Translations under genes and position numbers: made by a program
Notes under the pieces: generated by a model
The model's input: the letters and a program-made list of their open reading frames with translations, nothing else
Database searches by the model: none
What the model was told of the DNA's origin: nothing
In this document: positions 18,942-27,923 of the stretch, piece after piece
Numbering within the stretch: position 1 is the stretch's first letter
How the letters are laid out: each line of letters opens with the position of its first letter
NCBI RefSeq assembly: GCF_009906955.1
Contig: NZ_CP047656.1
Location: forward strand, 1,691,501-1,755,500
Origin: Paraglaciecola mesophila
GTDB taxonomy: Bacteria > Pseudomonadota > Gammaproteobacteria > Enterobacterales > Alteromonadaceae
DNA: 64,000 bases
Direction of reading: 5' to 3'

Positions 18942-19886
18942 ATGAATATTTCAAAAGTCGACCTTAATCTATTGGTGTACCTGGATGTTCTTCTACGCGA
19001 AGGCAGCGTAACCCGCGCAGCGAACCAATTGAGTATCACCCAGCCAGCCATGAGCAATGGATTGAAACGTTTGCGTGATCTATTCAAAGATCCATTGCTG
19101 GTACGTACCAGTGATGGCATGACTCCCACCAAGCGTGCGCTAGAGCTGCAACCGGTTATACGTGATGTGCTTTCAAAGCTCGAAGCGTCTATTCAGCCCG
19201 AAACAGACTTTGTACCAGAAACCAGCAAGCGCACGTTTCGCATTATGGCTAGCGATTACGCAGAATCGACTTTGCTGCTAGAGGTTATCCGTCAGCTCGC
19301 TAAAGTCGCCCCCAATATTACCTTGGACATGATCACCCCAAGTGATGTTACTTTCCATGATGTTGAGCAAGGTAAAGTAGACATGGCAATCAATCGTTTT
19401 GAAGAATTGCCATTGTCCTTTCATCAAAAAGTAGTGTGGTACGATCGCTTTGCTTGTGTTGTTAGCAGTAACAATCCCATAGTGGAAAACTTTACTCTAC
19501 AAAATTATATCGACAGCAAGCACATTTGGGTAAGTAAAACGGGCTTTGGTGTGGGCGTAGGGATAGATCCAAACGAAGTACAAAAGCTTGGATGGGTGGA
19601 TGCTGAATTGACTAAAATCGGCCAAAAACGCGATATAAGAGTGTTTACTCGCCATTATCACGTCGCCTTGCAGCTAGCGAAAGTCCAAAATTTGGTGGCG
19701 ACACTTCCTAGTAAAGCCGCAGCACTTTATGAGAATGATCCAAATATAGTGATTTTAGACCCCCCCTTTGATATTCCCCCTATTGGCCTAAAAATGGCGT
19801 GGAGCGCATTACTGCATCACGATGCGGGGCACATTTGGTTACGTCGATTGATCACTGAAGTTGGTGAAAAATTATCCGCCCAATGA
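18942..19886 (+). CDS. LysR family transcriptional regulator
   Basis: A 314-residue LTTR. The N-terminal winged helix-turn-helix (DLNLLVYLDVLLREGSVTRAA, then LSITQPAMSNGLKRLRDLF) occupies residues about 5-65, and a periplasmic-binding-protein-like effector domain follows. Its position between aceA and glcB suggests it controls the glyoxylate shunt or a related acetate/fatty-acid response, which is inference from neighbours. It most resembles the NodD/LeuO-like branch by its N-terminus. Confidence 0.93.
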   Translation: MNISKVDLNLLVYLDVLLREGSVTRAANQLSITQPAMSNGLKRLRDLFKDPLLVRTSDGMTPTKRALELQPVIRDVLSKLEASIQPETDFVPETSKRTFRIMASDYAESTLLLEVIRQLAKVAPNITLDMITPSDVTFHDVEQGKVDMAINRFEELPLSFHQKVVWYDRFACVVSSNNPIVENFTLQNYIDSKHIWVSKTGFGVGVGIDPNEVQKLGWVDAELTKIGQKRDIRVFTRHYHVALQLAKVQNLVATLPSKAAALYENDPNIVILDPPFDIPPIGLKMAWSALLHHDAGHIWLRRLITEVGEKLSAQ

Positions 19887-19932
19887 AACATTCATATAAT
19901 TTATAGCTGAGATAGAAACCATAAATTAAACA

Positions 19933-19947
19933 AAGTAAGCTTTACTT
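19933..19947 (+). promoter_or_regulatory. Palindrome upstream of glcB
   Basis: AAGTAA-GCT-TTACTT is a perfect 6-bp inverted repeat 38 bp before the malate synthase ATG. It may be an operator for the adjacent LysR protein. A TTTACTTT half-like match occurs near 17050 in front of aceA. Confidence 0.3.
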
Positions 19948-19985
19948 CGTAGACTGGGTTCATAGCCTTACAAATGGAGTAGATC

Positions 19986-22157
19986 ATGCAAGCATACATT
20001 CAACGTGAACAACTACAGGTAGCAAAAGAACTTGCTACCTTCATCGAAGATCACGCTCTACCTGGCAGTGAAGTGTCCCCAGCAGATTTTTGGGCTAGTT
20101 TTAGCAATATTCTCGCTCAGCTTACCCCAGTGAATGATGCCTTACTGGCTAAACGAGATTCACTGCAGACAAAAATCGATGCGTATTGCCAGACTCATTC
20201 ACCTCTTGAGCCTGGCGCTTACAAAACCTTTCTACAAGACATTGGTTATTTAGAGACGCCACCAGCTGACTTTTCGATTACCACTGAGCACGTTGATGAC
20301 GAAGTGGCGGCTATGGCCGGCCCCCAACTTGTTGTGCCTATCAATAACGCGCGCTTTGCACTTAACGCTGCTAACGCTCGTTGGGGAAGCTTATATGATG
20401 CGGTGTACGGCACAGATGTTATTCCTGAGGATAACGGAGCAACACGTACCAAAGATTACAACCCGACACGAGGCCAAAAAGTAATCGAATACGCAAGAAA
20501 GTGGCTAGATGTTATCGCTCCACTGACAAACGGCTCACATTCAAGCAGCCAAGGTTACGATATTACCTCAGGTCAGTTAGTGATTACCCTTAATGATGGG
20601 CGCACTGCAACGCTAACAACCCCTAGTCAGTTCGTTGGATTTAGCGGAGATAAAAACAACCCTAGCGCAATTTTATTAATACACAACGGTTTGCATGTAG
20701 AACTTCAGTTTGACCGCTCACATCAGATTGGTCAAAGTGATCCCTCTGGCATGAAAGACATTCTTGTGGAATCAGCGCTGACCACCATCATGGATTGCGA
20801 AGACTCAGTTGCCGCAGTAGATGCGGAAGATAAAACGCTGGTTTACCAGAACTGGTTAGGGTTAATAAAAGGTACCCTTGAAGTAAAGCTTAATAAACCA
20901 GGTAGCTCCTCTATAAGACGCCTTAACGAAGATCGCCACTACACATCAATTGACGGTCACCCCAAAACATTGAGTGGTCGCAGCATGATGTTTGTGCGTA
21001 ATGTAGGTCATTTAATGACAAACGATGCGATATTGTTTCAAGGCAAACCCATCTATGAAGGCATTATGGATGCAATGATTACCAGTCTAATCGCTAAACA
21101 CGATTTACTCGGAAATGGCGCTTATCGAAACAGCAAAGCAGGCAGCATTTACATCGTTAAACCTAAAATGCACGGCTCAGAAGAAGTGTCCTTCGCGGAT
21201 ACGTTGTTTAGCCAGGTTGAAGATGCACTGTCACTACCCAAAAATACCTTGAAGATGGGTATTATGGATGAAGAGCGCCGCACTAGCGTTAATTTAAAAG
21301 CTTGTATCCACGCCGCTAAAGATCGAGCGGTATTTATTAATACGGGCTTTCTGGATAGAACCGGAGATGAAATCCATACTTCCATGCATCTAGGCCCATT
21401 CGCATTGAAAGCAGAAATTAAACAGCAACCTTGGCTTACCGCTTACGAACTTGCGAACGTTAAAATAGGTGTAGATGCTGGTATGTCAGGTAAGGCACAA
21501 ATAGGCAAAGGTATGTGGCCGATACCGGATAATATGGCGGATATGATGCAAAGTAAGACTGTTCATCCACAATCTGGTGCAAACACCGCATGGGTTCCCT
21601 CCCCTACGGCCGCGACACTGCATGCTTTACATTATCACCAAATAGACGTTTTCAAACTGCGCCAACCTATCGTAACAAATGACTATGATGGGTTGGACGA
21701 TATTCTCACCGTTCCATTGTTGGAAAACCGTTCCGCTCTTAGTGAGCAGGACATACAGCGCGAGTTAGACAACAATGTGCAAGGAATTTTGGGTTATGTA
21801 GTACGCTGGATACACCAAGGAATCGGATGCTCTAAGGTACCTGACATTAATAATGTTGGGCTAATGGAAGACAGAGCTACCCTGAGGATTTCAAGCCAGC
21901 ATATTGCTAATTGGCTGTTGCACGGCTTGATTAACGAAACACAAATCAATGACTCTATGTTACGTATGGCAAAACTAGTCGACGAACAAAATCGTTCTGA
22001 TCAAGAGTATATACCCATGATGCCAGAACCTGCACAAACGAGTGCTTTTCAAGCGGCTCAAGAACTTATATTACAAGGAACGGCTCAACCAAATGGCTAC
22101 ACCGAACCAGTTTTACATGCTAAGCGCAGAGAAATGAAGAACAAACTCGCGAGCTAA
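19986..22157 (+). CDS. glcB: Malate synthase G
   Basis: A 723-residue malate synthase of the monomeric G isoform, condensing glyoxylate with acetyl-CoA to malate. Signatures include DCEDSVAAVDAEDK, the catalytic loop GIMDEERRTSVNLKACI, NTGFLDRTGDEIHTSMHLGP, KGMWPIPDNMADMM, PSPTAATLHALHYHQ and the C-terminal RATLRISSQHIANWLLHG. Paired with aceA, it replaces the aceB-type enzyme of enterobacteria. It converges on the nucleotidyltransferase gene with only 13 bp between stops and no hairpin. Confidence 0.97.
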   Translation: MQAYIQREQLQVAKELATFIEDHALPGSEVSPADFWASFSNILAQLTPVNDALLAKRDSLQTKIDAYCQTHSPLEPGAYKTFLQDIGYLETPPADFSITTEHVDDEVAAMAGPQLVVPINNARFALNAANARWGSLYDAVYGTDVIPEDNGATRTKDYNPTRGQKVIEYARKWLDVIAPLTNGSHSSSQGYDITSGQLVITLNDGRTATLTTPSQFVGFSGDKNNPSAILLIHNGLHVELQFDRSHQIGQSDPSGMKDILVESALTTIMDCEDSVAAVDAEDKTLVYQNWLGLIKGTLEVKLNKPGSSSIRRLNEDRHYTSIDGHPKTLSGRSMMFVRNVGHLMTNDAILFQGKPIYEGIMDAMITSLIAKHDLLGNGAYRNSKAGSIYIVKPKMHGSEEVSFADTLFSQVEDALSLPKNTLKMGIMDEERRTSVNLKACIHAAKDRAVFINTGFLDRTGDEIHTSMHLGPFALKAEIKQQPWLTAYELANVKIGVDAGMSGKAQIGKGMWPIPDNMADMMQSKTVHPQSGANTAWVPSPTAATLHALHYHQIDVFKLRQPIVTNDYDGLDDILTVPLLENRSALSEQDIQRELDNNVQGILGYVVRWIHQGIGCSKVPDINNVGLMEDRATLRISSQHIANWLLHGLINETQINDSMLRMAKLVDEQNRSDQEYIPMMPEPAQTSAFQAAQELILQGTAQPNGYTEPVLHAKRREMKNKLAS

Positions 22158-22170
22158 ATAGACTCTCAAC

Positions 22171-23307
22171 CTACGGGCCTGGTGGTGCATTATTTTTCGC
22201 GCTATCGGGCTTATTCACTCCTTTACCAGCCACCCACTTCAACACATTTCTGTAGCCCTTGGCAGCTGTATGCATAAGTAAAATATGCACTGGCATCTTT
22301 ATCCAGTGCCCTCTTACTAATGCCATCATATTTGCCAGCGTTAACCCTGACACATGACATAATTTATGATGAGGTTGAAGTACTCTCTTATACACCCAGT
22401 CATATACCACTAACTTAGGGCGTGAAGGTAACCAGATTTGGCTCTTTTGCAACTCTGCTGGCGGTATTGGAGTATCAAAAAGGGTCGTTGTATAGCGCAA
22501 AGCAAGAGCAAGCTCTAAACCGAAACCTGTCTTTTGCGCCAATATAAACAGTGCATCCCAAAATGCTTGCTCAGTTCCAAACTCGCTAAAGAGTAGGTGT
22601 AGATCTGACAAATCCCGAAAACCGTGGTGGTACTCTTCTTGATAAAACAAATGGACGGCACTGTGTAAGATCATAGCCTCTGGCGCTAATACGCGAGCAC
22701 CGCAGGCTAGCGTGCGAGCCCCTTTCGTAAAATCACTTATTTCTGGTGCCTTGCCGCTGATAATAGGCACAAGGTTATGGTGTACGTCTAAAATAGTGCC
22801 TCGCCCTGAGTGCTTCAAAGGCGGAATTTCATGGGCCCACTGACGATAATACATATCATCGTAATCGTCATTTGGTTGACTAAACCAAGCGTAAACGCTT
22901 AGGCGCGCTTCAATCTCCCGTAAGTTCCCTTTTGACACTAACATATCAATATCTGAAAAAACTCGGCCTATGCCCGCGTCACACCCGGATAACGTATAAG
23001 CTGCGCCTTTTAGATAGTAGACGTCTTCATGATAAAATTTGGTTAATATACGTTTGAATTCAGTCGCTTCGAACTGCACTTGCTGAGCTAATAATTTAGC
23101 ATGATACTTAGCTGAAATAAGATGTGTTCGGGCGTATTCGGGTAGCGAATCGCCCTCAGTATCGAGGGCGTAAGCCACTCTAGGTAACACAGAGGCATCA
23201 CGGGCTATTCTTATCAAGTATTCCCAATCTAATAGCGAAATAGACTGAGGTACATCACCCGACAATAGTTTAACTAAATGGGCAGAGTATTTGACTGTTG
23301 TGCTCAT
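22171..23307 (-). CDS. Nucleotidyltransferase family protein of an HPr-rel-A-type system
   Basis: A 378-residue protein of the PF14907-like nucleotidyltransferase family. The active-site-like block is YYLKGAAYTLSGCD followed by GRVFSDIDMLVS (about residues 96-125, with the DxD of the pol-beta fold), then ILDVHHNLVP. The start overlaps the kinase stop by 4 bp, so the two are translationally coupled. Related proteins accompany HprK-like kinases in some lasso-peptide clusters, where they modify the phosphorylated peptide. The target here is unknown. Confidence 0.82.
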   Translation of the reverse strand: MSTTVKYSAHLVKLLSGDVPQSISLLDWEYLIRIARDASVLPRVAYALDTEGDSLPEYARTHLISAKYHAKLLAQQVQFEATEFKRILTKFYHEDVYYLKGAAYTLSGCDAGIGRVFSDIDMLVSKGNLREIEARLSVYAWFSQPNDDYDDMYYRQWAHEIPPLKHSGRGTILDVHHNLVPIISGKAPEISDFTKGARTLACGARVLAPEAMILHSAVHLFYQEEYHHGFRDLSDLHLLFSEFGTEQAFWDALFILAQKTGFGLELALALRYTTTLFDTPIPPAELQKSQIWLPSRPKLVVYDWVYKRVLQPHHKLCHVSGLTLANMMALVRGHWIKMPVHILLMHTAAKGYRNVLKWVAGKGVNKPDSAKNNAPPGP

Positions 23308-24233
23308 GCTGAAAACTGCCCTTCATTCAAAAACGCCAGTACCTCAGCTAAATCGTTATAGTGTATTTCCACTGCAGCAGTATTCTCGACTAACCTTTGC
23401 AAAGCTAGAAAACCGTCTGCGCCTAATACAGAGTCGTTAAAGGCATTGTCTGACAGCGCTTGAAAAGCATCAGCTTTGGATAAGCTGTAAATGTCTAACG
23501 TAACATCAGGTGTGTATTTGGGTAGCACAACAGCCATCACCTGCGCTGTTTGCTTAATATTATCAACACTTGCAATAGGCGGCTTCACATGAGCCACATC
23601 ACCTTTATTGGTATCTCTGGCAATATTTGAAATCGTCACCTGAGGAAACCAGGACTTGACCAAATCGATCGAATTATTCTTTAAACAAATGGGGCGAACA
23701 AAGGGATGAACTAAACCACTTTGTAGATCAATTACTGTCATCTCATCTGACAACAAGCGCCACCCAGAATGCGCTAAATAGGCCGTTAATGTACTTTTGC
23801 CAGACCCTGGCGGCGCGGGAAAAATAACGGCTTTGCCGTCTTTTTCCAGCACTGCACCATGAAGTAAAAGGTATTTGTGCATATGTGACGCCATGCACCA
23901 GTTCATTCCCCACTCCAACACCGGATACGCTTGTGAACGCGGTAGAGGTAAAAATGGCACGAAGTCATCGAGTAAAAAGTGGATCTGCGGTTTATACCAG
24001 CGCCTCATCGATTTAGGGCGTTGCACCGCGACGCGAAAATCAGCAGGCGACGTATTATCCAGCAGCACATAATCACCATACAGCTGATAAAGCACATGCT
24101 GCACATCGGGCAAGGCCGATTGAATACCAAATGCTGCCACGCCTAAATCAATATTAACATCTCCTTTTATCAATCTCGTAGCAGCTTCAGATGCCGAAAT
24201 GTCCCTAAGCCTCAAGTGATTCAACCTTATCAA
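23304..24233 (-). CDS. HprK-related kinase A
   Basis: A 309-residue kinase related to the catalytic domain of HPr(Ser) kinase. The P-loop is FPAPPGSGKSTLTAYL at about residues 138-153, followed by RLLSDEMTVIDL, a Walker B-like Asp. It lacks the N-terminal HprK domain. No HPr/PTS gene is nearby, so it probably phosphorylates another peptide or protein. It overlaps the PqqD-like gene upstream by 29 bp and the nucleotidyltransferase gene downstream by 4 bp. Confidence 0.87.
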   Translation of the reverse strand: MIRLNHLRLRDISASEAATRLIKGDVNIDLGVAAFGIQSALPDVQHVLYQLYGDYVLLDNTSPADFRVAVQRPKSMRRWYKPQIHFLLDDFVPFLPLPRSQAYPVLEWGMNWCMASHMHKYLLLHGAVLEKDGKAVIFPAPPGSGKSTLTAYLAHSGWRLLSDEMTVIDLQSGLVHPFVRPICLKNNSIDLVKSWFPQVTISNIARDTNKGDVAHVKPPIASVDNIKQTAQVMAVVLPKYTPDVTLDIYSLSKADAFQALSDNAFNDSVLGADGFLALQRLVENTAAVEIHYNDLAEVLAFLNEGQFSA

Positions 24234-24468
24234 TGATATGCTCAGTTAACAGGTGCTTAATTGATTGCTGAATGTCATCTAATGAATAATCAGGTAGTGC
24301 TGCGCACATTTGTTCTTCACTGAAATAGGAGCCTTGTCGATATTGCTCGACAAAGGCGAGAAAGTGATAATGTAACCGAAGGGTATTCCCTGTGATTGGC
24401 ACAAACACAAAAACGCCAGACGAATCGCTGGCGTTATAAGTCAGAATATTAGCGTTAACTTGATACAA
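24205..24468 (-). CDS. PqqD-like peptide chaperone of an HPr-rel-A-type system
   Basis: An 87-residue protein with the winged-helix-like PqqD/RRE pattern: beta strands at the N-terminus (LRLHYHFLAFVEQYRQG), then helices ending in SLDDIQQSIKHLLTEHIIDKVE. PqqD-like domains in peptide-modification pathways bind the substrate leader and present it to the enzyme. It lies 21 bp downstream of the Tat-signal protein gene and overlaps the kinase gene. Confidence 0.78.
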   Translation of the reverse strand: MYQVNANILTYNASDSSGVFVFVPITGNTLRLHYHFLAFVEQYRQGSYFSEEQMCAALPDYSLDDIQQSIKHLLTEHIIDKVESLEA

Positions 24469-24489
24469 ACGAAGCTGCTATAAAATCGA

Positions 24490-25014
24490 TTATTGCGTAT
24501 ACGTCTGGCTCAATGCATCTAAAAGCGCGCCTTGGTTTTTCATCGCTTCATCTTCAAGCATAGTTGCGTACATTTCAGGTGTTACATCTGTCGACAACGG
24601 ATATTTACCATACAGAGCGTTCAAATATCCGGCAACTAAGTTTTTATCGACATCAGAACCTCTGGCTAAAATTCTCCACAAGTTAGACCCCGAGCTCACT
24701 TCACTACCTGTTGGTGAATAACTAAAAATGCTATTCCACTTTATCGCTTTGAGTTCATCTTTAAATCCGCTGTTATTTCGTGCTGTAGACTTCCAAGACG
24801 CAGGAGAAAGACCAGAAATAGACATCGTTTCACAGGCTTGTGATAAATTTCCTGACAGGTTACCTGAAACCGTACAACCATTGGCCGTGGTCGCCCATGT
24901 AGATTTAGCCGGAAGACTAACTATTAATGCTGCAGCAGATCCTTTTAATAGAAACTTACGTCGGTTTGAAACAGCTTCTTTGCCATTCTCAGGTTTATTT
25001 TCGACGACACTCAT
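24490..25014 (-). CDS. Tat-signal protein of unknown function, possible cassette substrate
   Basis: A 174-residue protein. The N-terminus has a twin-arginine signal, NRRKFLLKG at residues 17-25, a hydrophobic stretch (AAALIVSLP) and an AxA-like cleavage region near 38-44. Immediately after come two cysteines (47 and 61) bracketing a tandem GNLSGNLS. The rest is Ser/Lys/Asn-rich and soluble. I recognise no enzyme family. Its place just before the PqqD-like chaperone and kinase makes it the best candidate substrate, but this is inference. Confidence 0.7.
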   Translation of the reverse strand: MSVVENKPENGKEAVSNRRKFLLKGSAAALIVSLPAKSTWATTANGCTVSGNLSGNLSQACETMSISGLSPASWKSTARNNSGFKDELKAIKWNSIFSYSPTGSEVSSGSNLWRILARGSDVDKNLVAGYLNALYGKYPLSTDVTPEMYATMLEDEAMKNQGALLDALSQTYTQ

Positions 25015-25157
25015 TGTTTTTAATACTCCATTTGTAACGCTTATCAGTCAAACCAAGCAAACTCCGGGCCACTACGCAACCCATTGATTTTTATAAATAT
25101 AATAAGTTCTGTTTAAAAAACTGTAAATTTTAGTGACAGCGTTTATTCAGCTATCTA

Positions 25158-25940
25158 TTAGTTTACGTCAAAGCCTTTCTTTTTGCTCAGTATTCTTAAA
25201 TATTTAACAGGAATAGCATAACTAATACCGCTTGGTTTTTCTAATACTGCTTCTTTGGTTTCCTTTATAAAGACTTTATTTATAATGCCTATGACATCAC
25301 CTGATTCAGCGTCATAAATCGCGCTTCCACTGTTGCCTGGATAAGCGGTCATATCTAGTTGGTAAATCATAAAAGGGTTTTCTAAGCGATTACGCATCGT
25401 CATGGTTAAATTTCGCGCATTAGCACTTGGTATTACATCAGGTGTTAATGCGGCGACCATGCCTTTATGCGTCGCAGGATATAAACCAAGAATTGAACCA
25501 ATGGGAAACCCTGTCATCAATATGTCCTGTCCATCTTCAGCGTAGGCGTCGGGACCAAGTTTGAGTGCAGGTAAGGTATCGCGAATTTTTAAAATAGCGA
25601 GATCGTGTACGGGATCTTTAGCAATAATTTCAGCTTTATGAATTTTAGGCTGACGCCCAGTACCCGAAAAGACAATATGATATTGAACAATTTGCGGATC
25701 AAGCGGTTCAGATACCACATGATAGTTAGTAGCTATTAGCGTTCCGTCGCCGAATACAAAACCGCTTCCTCGCAGCTGATGACTAACTGCCGACATAGCA
25801 TCGTATAACCCTACCCCTACCACTGATGGCTTAACACGCTTTACAAGATTTGTTTTTGGTGAGGCGTTGGCTGTTGCGATAAATGTTATACAAGAAAAAA
25901 CAACACAAATGATTTTATATATAGAATTTTTCGTTATCAT
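25158..25940 (-). CDS. Secreted trypsin-like serine protease
   Basis: A 260-residue S1-family protease with a Sec signal peptide (residues about 1-26) and no PDZ domain. The triad is complete: His in IATNYHVVSEP, Asp in HDLAILKI, Ser in YPGNSGSAIYD. This resembles the catalytic domain of DegP/HtrA without PDZ repeats. It lies 143 bp upstream of the Tat-signal protein on the same strand, so it may process it after export; that link is positional only. Confidence 0.88.
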   Translation of the reverse strand: MITKNSIYKIICVVFSCITFIATANASPKTNLVKRVKPSVVGVGLYDAMSAVSHQLRGSGFVFGDGTLIATNYHVVSEPLDPQIVQYHIVFSGTGRQPKIHKAEIIAKDPVHDLAILKIRDTLPALKLGPDAYAEDGQDILMTGFPIGSILGLYPATHKGMVAALTPDVIPSANARNLTMTMRNRLENPFMIYQLDMTAYPGNSGSAIYDAESGDVIGIINKVFIKETKEAVLEKPSGISYAIPVKYLRILSKKKGFDVN

Positions 25941-26051
25941 AATAAGCTACTTACTATTTCGTAGGGCTAATGTGAAAATAAACGTTGTCACAACAATAGT
26001 CTAACGTGATTAATACCTTAGGGTTATACACAAAATATCAGGATTAATGAA

Positions 26052-27068
26052 ATGAAAGTATTAGTCACAGGCGCAGCTGGGTTTATCGGTTATCACGTTT
26101 GTCAGGTGTTATTAACACGAGGCGATGATGTTGTTGGTATTGATAATATCAATGATTACTATGATGTAAATTTAAAACACGGTCGTTTAGATGAGTTAGC
26201 GGCACACTCAAACAGCAAAAACTTCAATTTTATCAAATTGGACATCGCGCAACGCAGTGAAATGGAAGCTTTGTTCGCTGAACACAAATTTGACAAAGTA
26301 GTGCATTTGGCCGCGCAAGCAGGCGTGCGCTATTCCATTGAAAATCCCCATGCCTATATCGATAGCAACATTGTAGGCTTTACCAATATTTTAGAAGGTT
26401 GCCGACACAATGCGGTACAACACTTAGTCTACGCATCATCAAGTTCAGTGTACGGTGCCAATGAATCAATGCCCTTCTCGGTGTCTGATAATGTGGATCA
26501 TCCAGTATCACTTTACGCTGCCAGCAAAAAAGCCAATGAATTAATGGCGCACACCTACAGTCATTTGTACGACTTACCCACCACAGGGCTACGCTTCTTT
26601 ACCGTTTATGGGCCGTGGGGTCGTCCAGATATGGCCTTGTTTAAGTTTACCAAAGCAATTTTGGAAGATGATCCCATTCAAGTTTACAACTTCGGAAATC
26701 ATAGACGAGACTTTACTTACATTGATGATATTGTCAGTGGTGTTATCTCAACATTAGACCACAATGCACAAAGTAACTCTGAGTGGCAAGGTAAAACACC
26801 TGACCCTAGCAGCAGTAAAGCGCCATGGCGCGTTTACAATATTGGTGCTCAAACCCCAGTCAACCTACTTGATTTTATCACGACCTTAGAAGATGCCTTA
26901 GGCAAAGAGGCCGACAAGGAACTACTACCAATGCAACCAGGAGATGTACCAGATACATTTGCAAACGTTCAAGCACTGGTTGACGATGTAGGTTATCAAC
27001 CAACGACACAACTCAAAGAAGGTATTACGAATTTCGTAAATTGGTATAAAGACTTTTATAACCTTTAA
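26052..27068 (+). CDS. NAD-dependent epimerase, likely UDP-glucuronate 4-epimerase
   Basis: A 338-residue extended short-chain dehydrogenase. The NAD motif is [10 protein letters not shown] at the N-terminus; the catalytic set is seen in YASSSSVYG and [11 protein letters not shown] (YxxxK). [18 protein letters not shown] and [16 protein letters not shown] are typical of UDP-glucuronate 4-epimerases, making UDP-galacturonate. It opens the rightward polysaccharide arm and is followed after 10 bp by the DUF218 gene. Uronic acid precursors would suit an acidic EPS. Confidence 0.9.
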   Translation: MKVLVTGAAGFIGYHVCQVLLTRGDDVVGIDNINDYYDVNLKHGRLDELAAHSNSKNFNFIKLDIAQRSEMEALFAEHKFDKVVHLAAQAGVRYSIENPHAYIDSNIVGFTNILEGCRHNAVQHLVYASSSSVYGANESMPFSVSDNVDHPVSLYAASKKANELMAHTYSHLYDLPTTGLRFFTVYGPWGRPDMALFKFTKAILEDDPIQVYNFGNHRRDFTYIDDIVSGVISTLDHNAQSNSEWQGKTPDPSSSKAPWRVYNIGAQTPVNLLDFITTLEDALGKEADKELLPMQPGDVPDTFANVQALVDDVGYQPTTQLKEGITNFVNWYKDFYNL

Positions 27069-27078
27069 AGGATGCGAA

Positions 27079-27834
27079 ATGCTGCAATTTTTAGCGAACA
27101 GTTTGAGCTCACCCCTTGTTCATGGGCCTTTACTGTTTCTTATGTTGCAGCTATTTTCTCGCATTGCTTCGAAGGGCAAGCGAGTTTTTCAATGGCTTTC
27201 TTGGTTACCTATCCTTTGGGTGTTTTTTTGTAGCTTGGTTTATCCCAGCGTTTTACTCATTAAACCATTGGAAGACCAATATCCTACAGTCAAAGTATCA
27301 TCAAAGCTTTGGCAAAGCGCCGATGCTATCGTTGTATTAGCCTGTAATCATTTTGATGACGAAGGCTTACCATTCGTCAGTAGATGGCCACAGTGCACAA
27401 TGCAACGTAATTTACATGCTGCCTTGATGTACAAAGAAAAGCACCTTCCGATTCATTTAGCAGCCGGTGTACTAAACGAGTTAGATTCAGCTTCGCAAGC
27501 GCACTACAACAAAACATTTTTAATGACACTAGGCGTTAGCGCCAATGACATCTATACCTATCCTCAAGGGCATGATACTGAGTCCGAAGTAGACGCGTTA
27601 GCGCCGCACCTGACAGATAAATACGTTGCGTTGGTTACCTCGGCCAGCCACCTGCCTCGCGCTGTACAATACTTTGAGTTACATGGTATTAAGGTGTTAC
27701 CTATACCTGTGGAGCACTTAAGTAGAAAAAATGTGTCTTTCACTATAGGGTTACCGAACGCATTTAGTTTGTATCGCAGTGAACGTGCTATTCATGAGTA
27801 CTTAGGTCTAATATACCAGCGATATTTTAGGTGA
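27079..27834 (+). CDS. YdcF/ElyC-like DUF218 membrane protein
   Basis: A 251-residue protein with two or three N-terminal hydrophobic segments and a DUF218 domain. Motifs are ADAIVVLACNH, CTMQRNLHAALMYKE, then DTESEVDALAP and LVTSASHLPRAVQYFELHG. E. coli ElyC of this family affects envelope and lipid-carrier metabolism. The classic VVLGGG motif is altered to VVLACN. It is coupled to the epimerase gene, suggesting a role in envelope glycan synthesis. Confidence 0.8.
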   Translation: MLQFLANSLSSPLVHGPLLFLMLQLFSRIASKGKRVFQWLSWLPILWVFFCSLVYPSVLLIKPLEDQYPTVKVSSKLWQSADAIVVLACNHFDDEGLPFVSRWPQCTMQRNLHAALMYKEKHLPIHLAAGVLNELDSASQAHYNKTFLMTLGVSANDIYTYPQGHDTESEVDALAPHLTDKYVALVTSASHLPRAVQYFELHGIKVLPIPVEHLSRKNVSFTIGLPNAFSLYRSERAIHEYLGLIYQRYFR

Positions 27835-27923
27835 TAAAACAGTTAATATAATGTAAAAATCACGCACATTCATTTGATTTGCGCGTTCATTAAGTTCAGC
27901 AAAGGAAGAGCAAGGGACTAAAA

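Noticed and set aside
22171..25014. Calling the kinase/PqqD/nucleotidyltransferase cassette a lasso-peptide cluster
   Set aside because: There is no lasso cyclase, leader protease or short precursor beside it. The AsnB-like gene at 42.7 kb has an intact N-terminal glutaminase domain and belongs to the exosortase-associated group.
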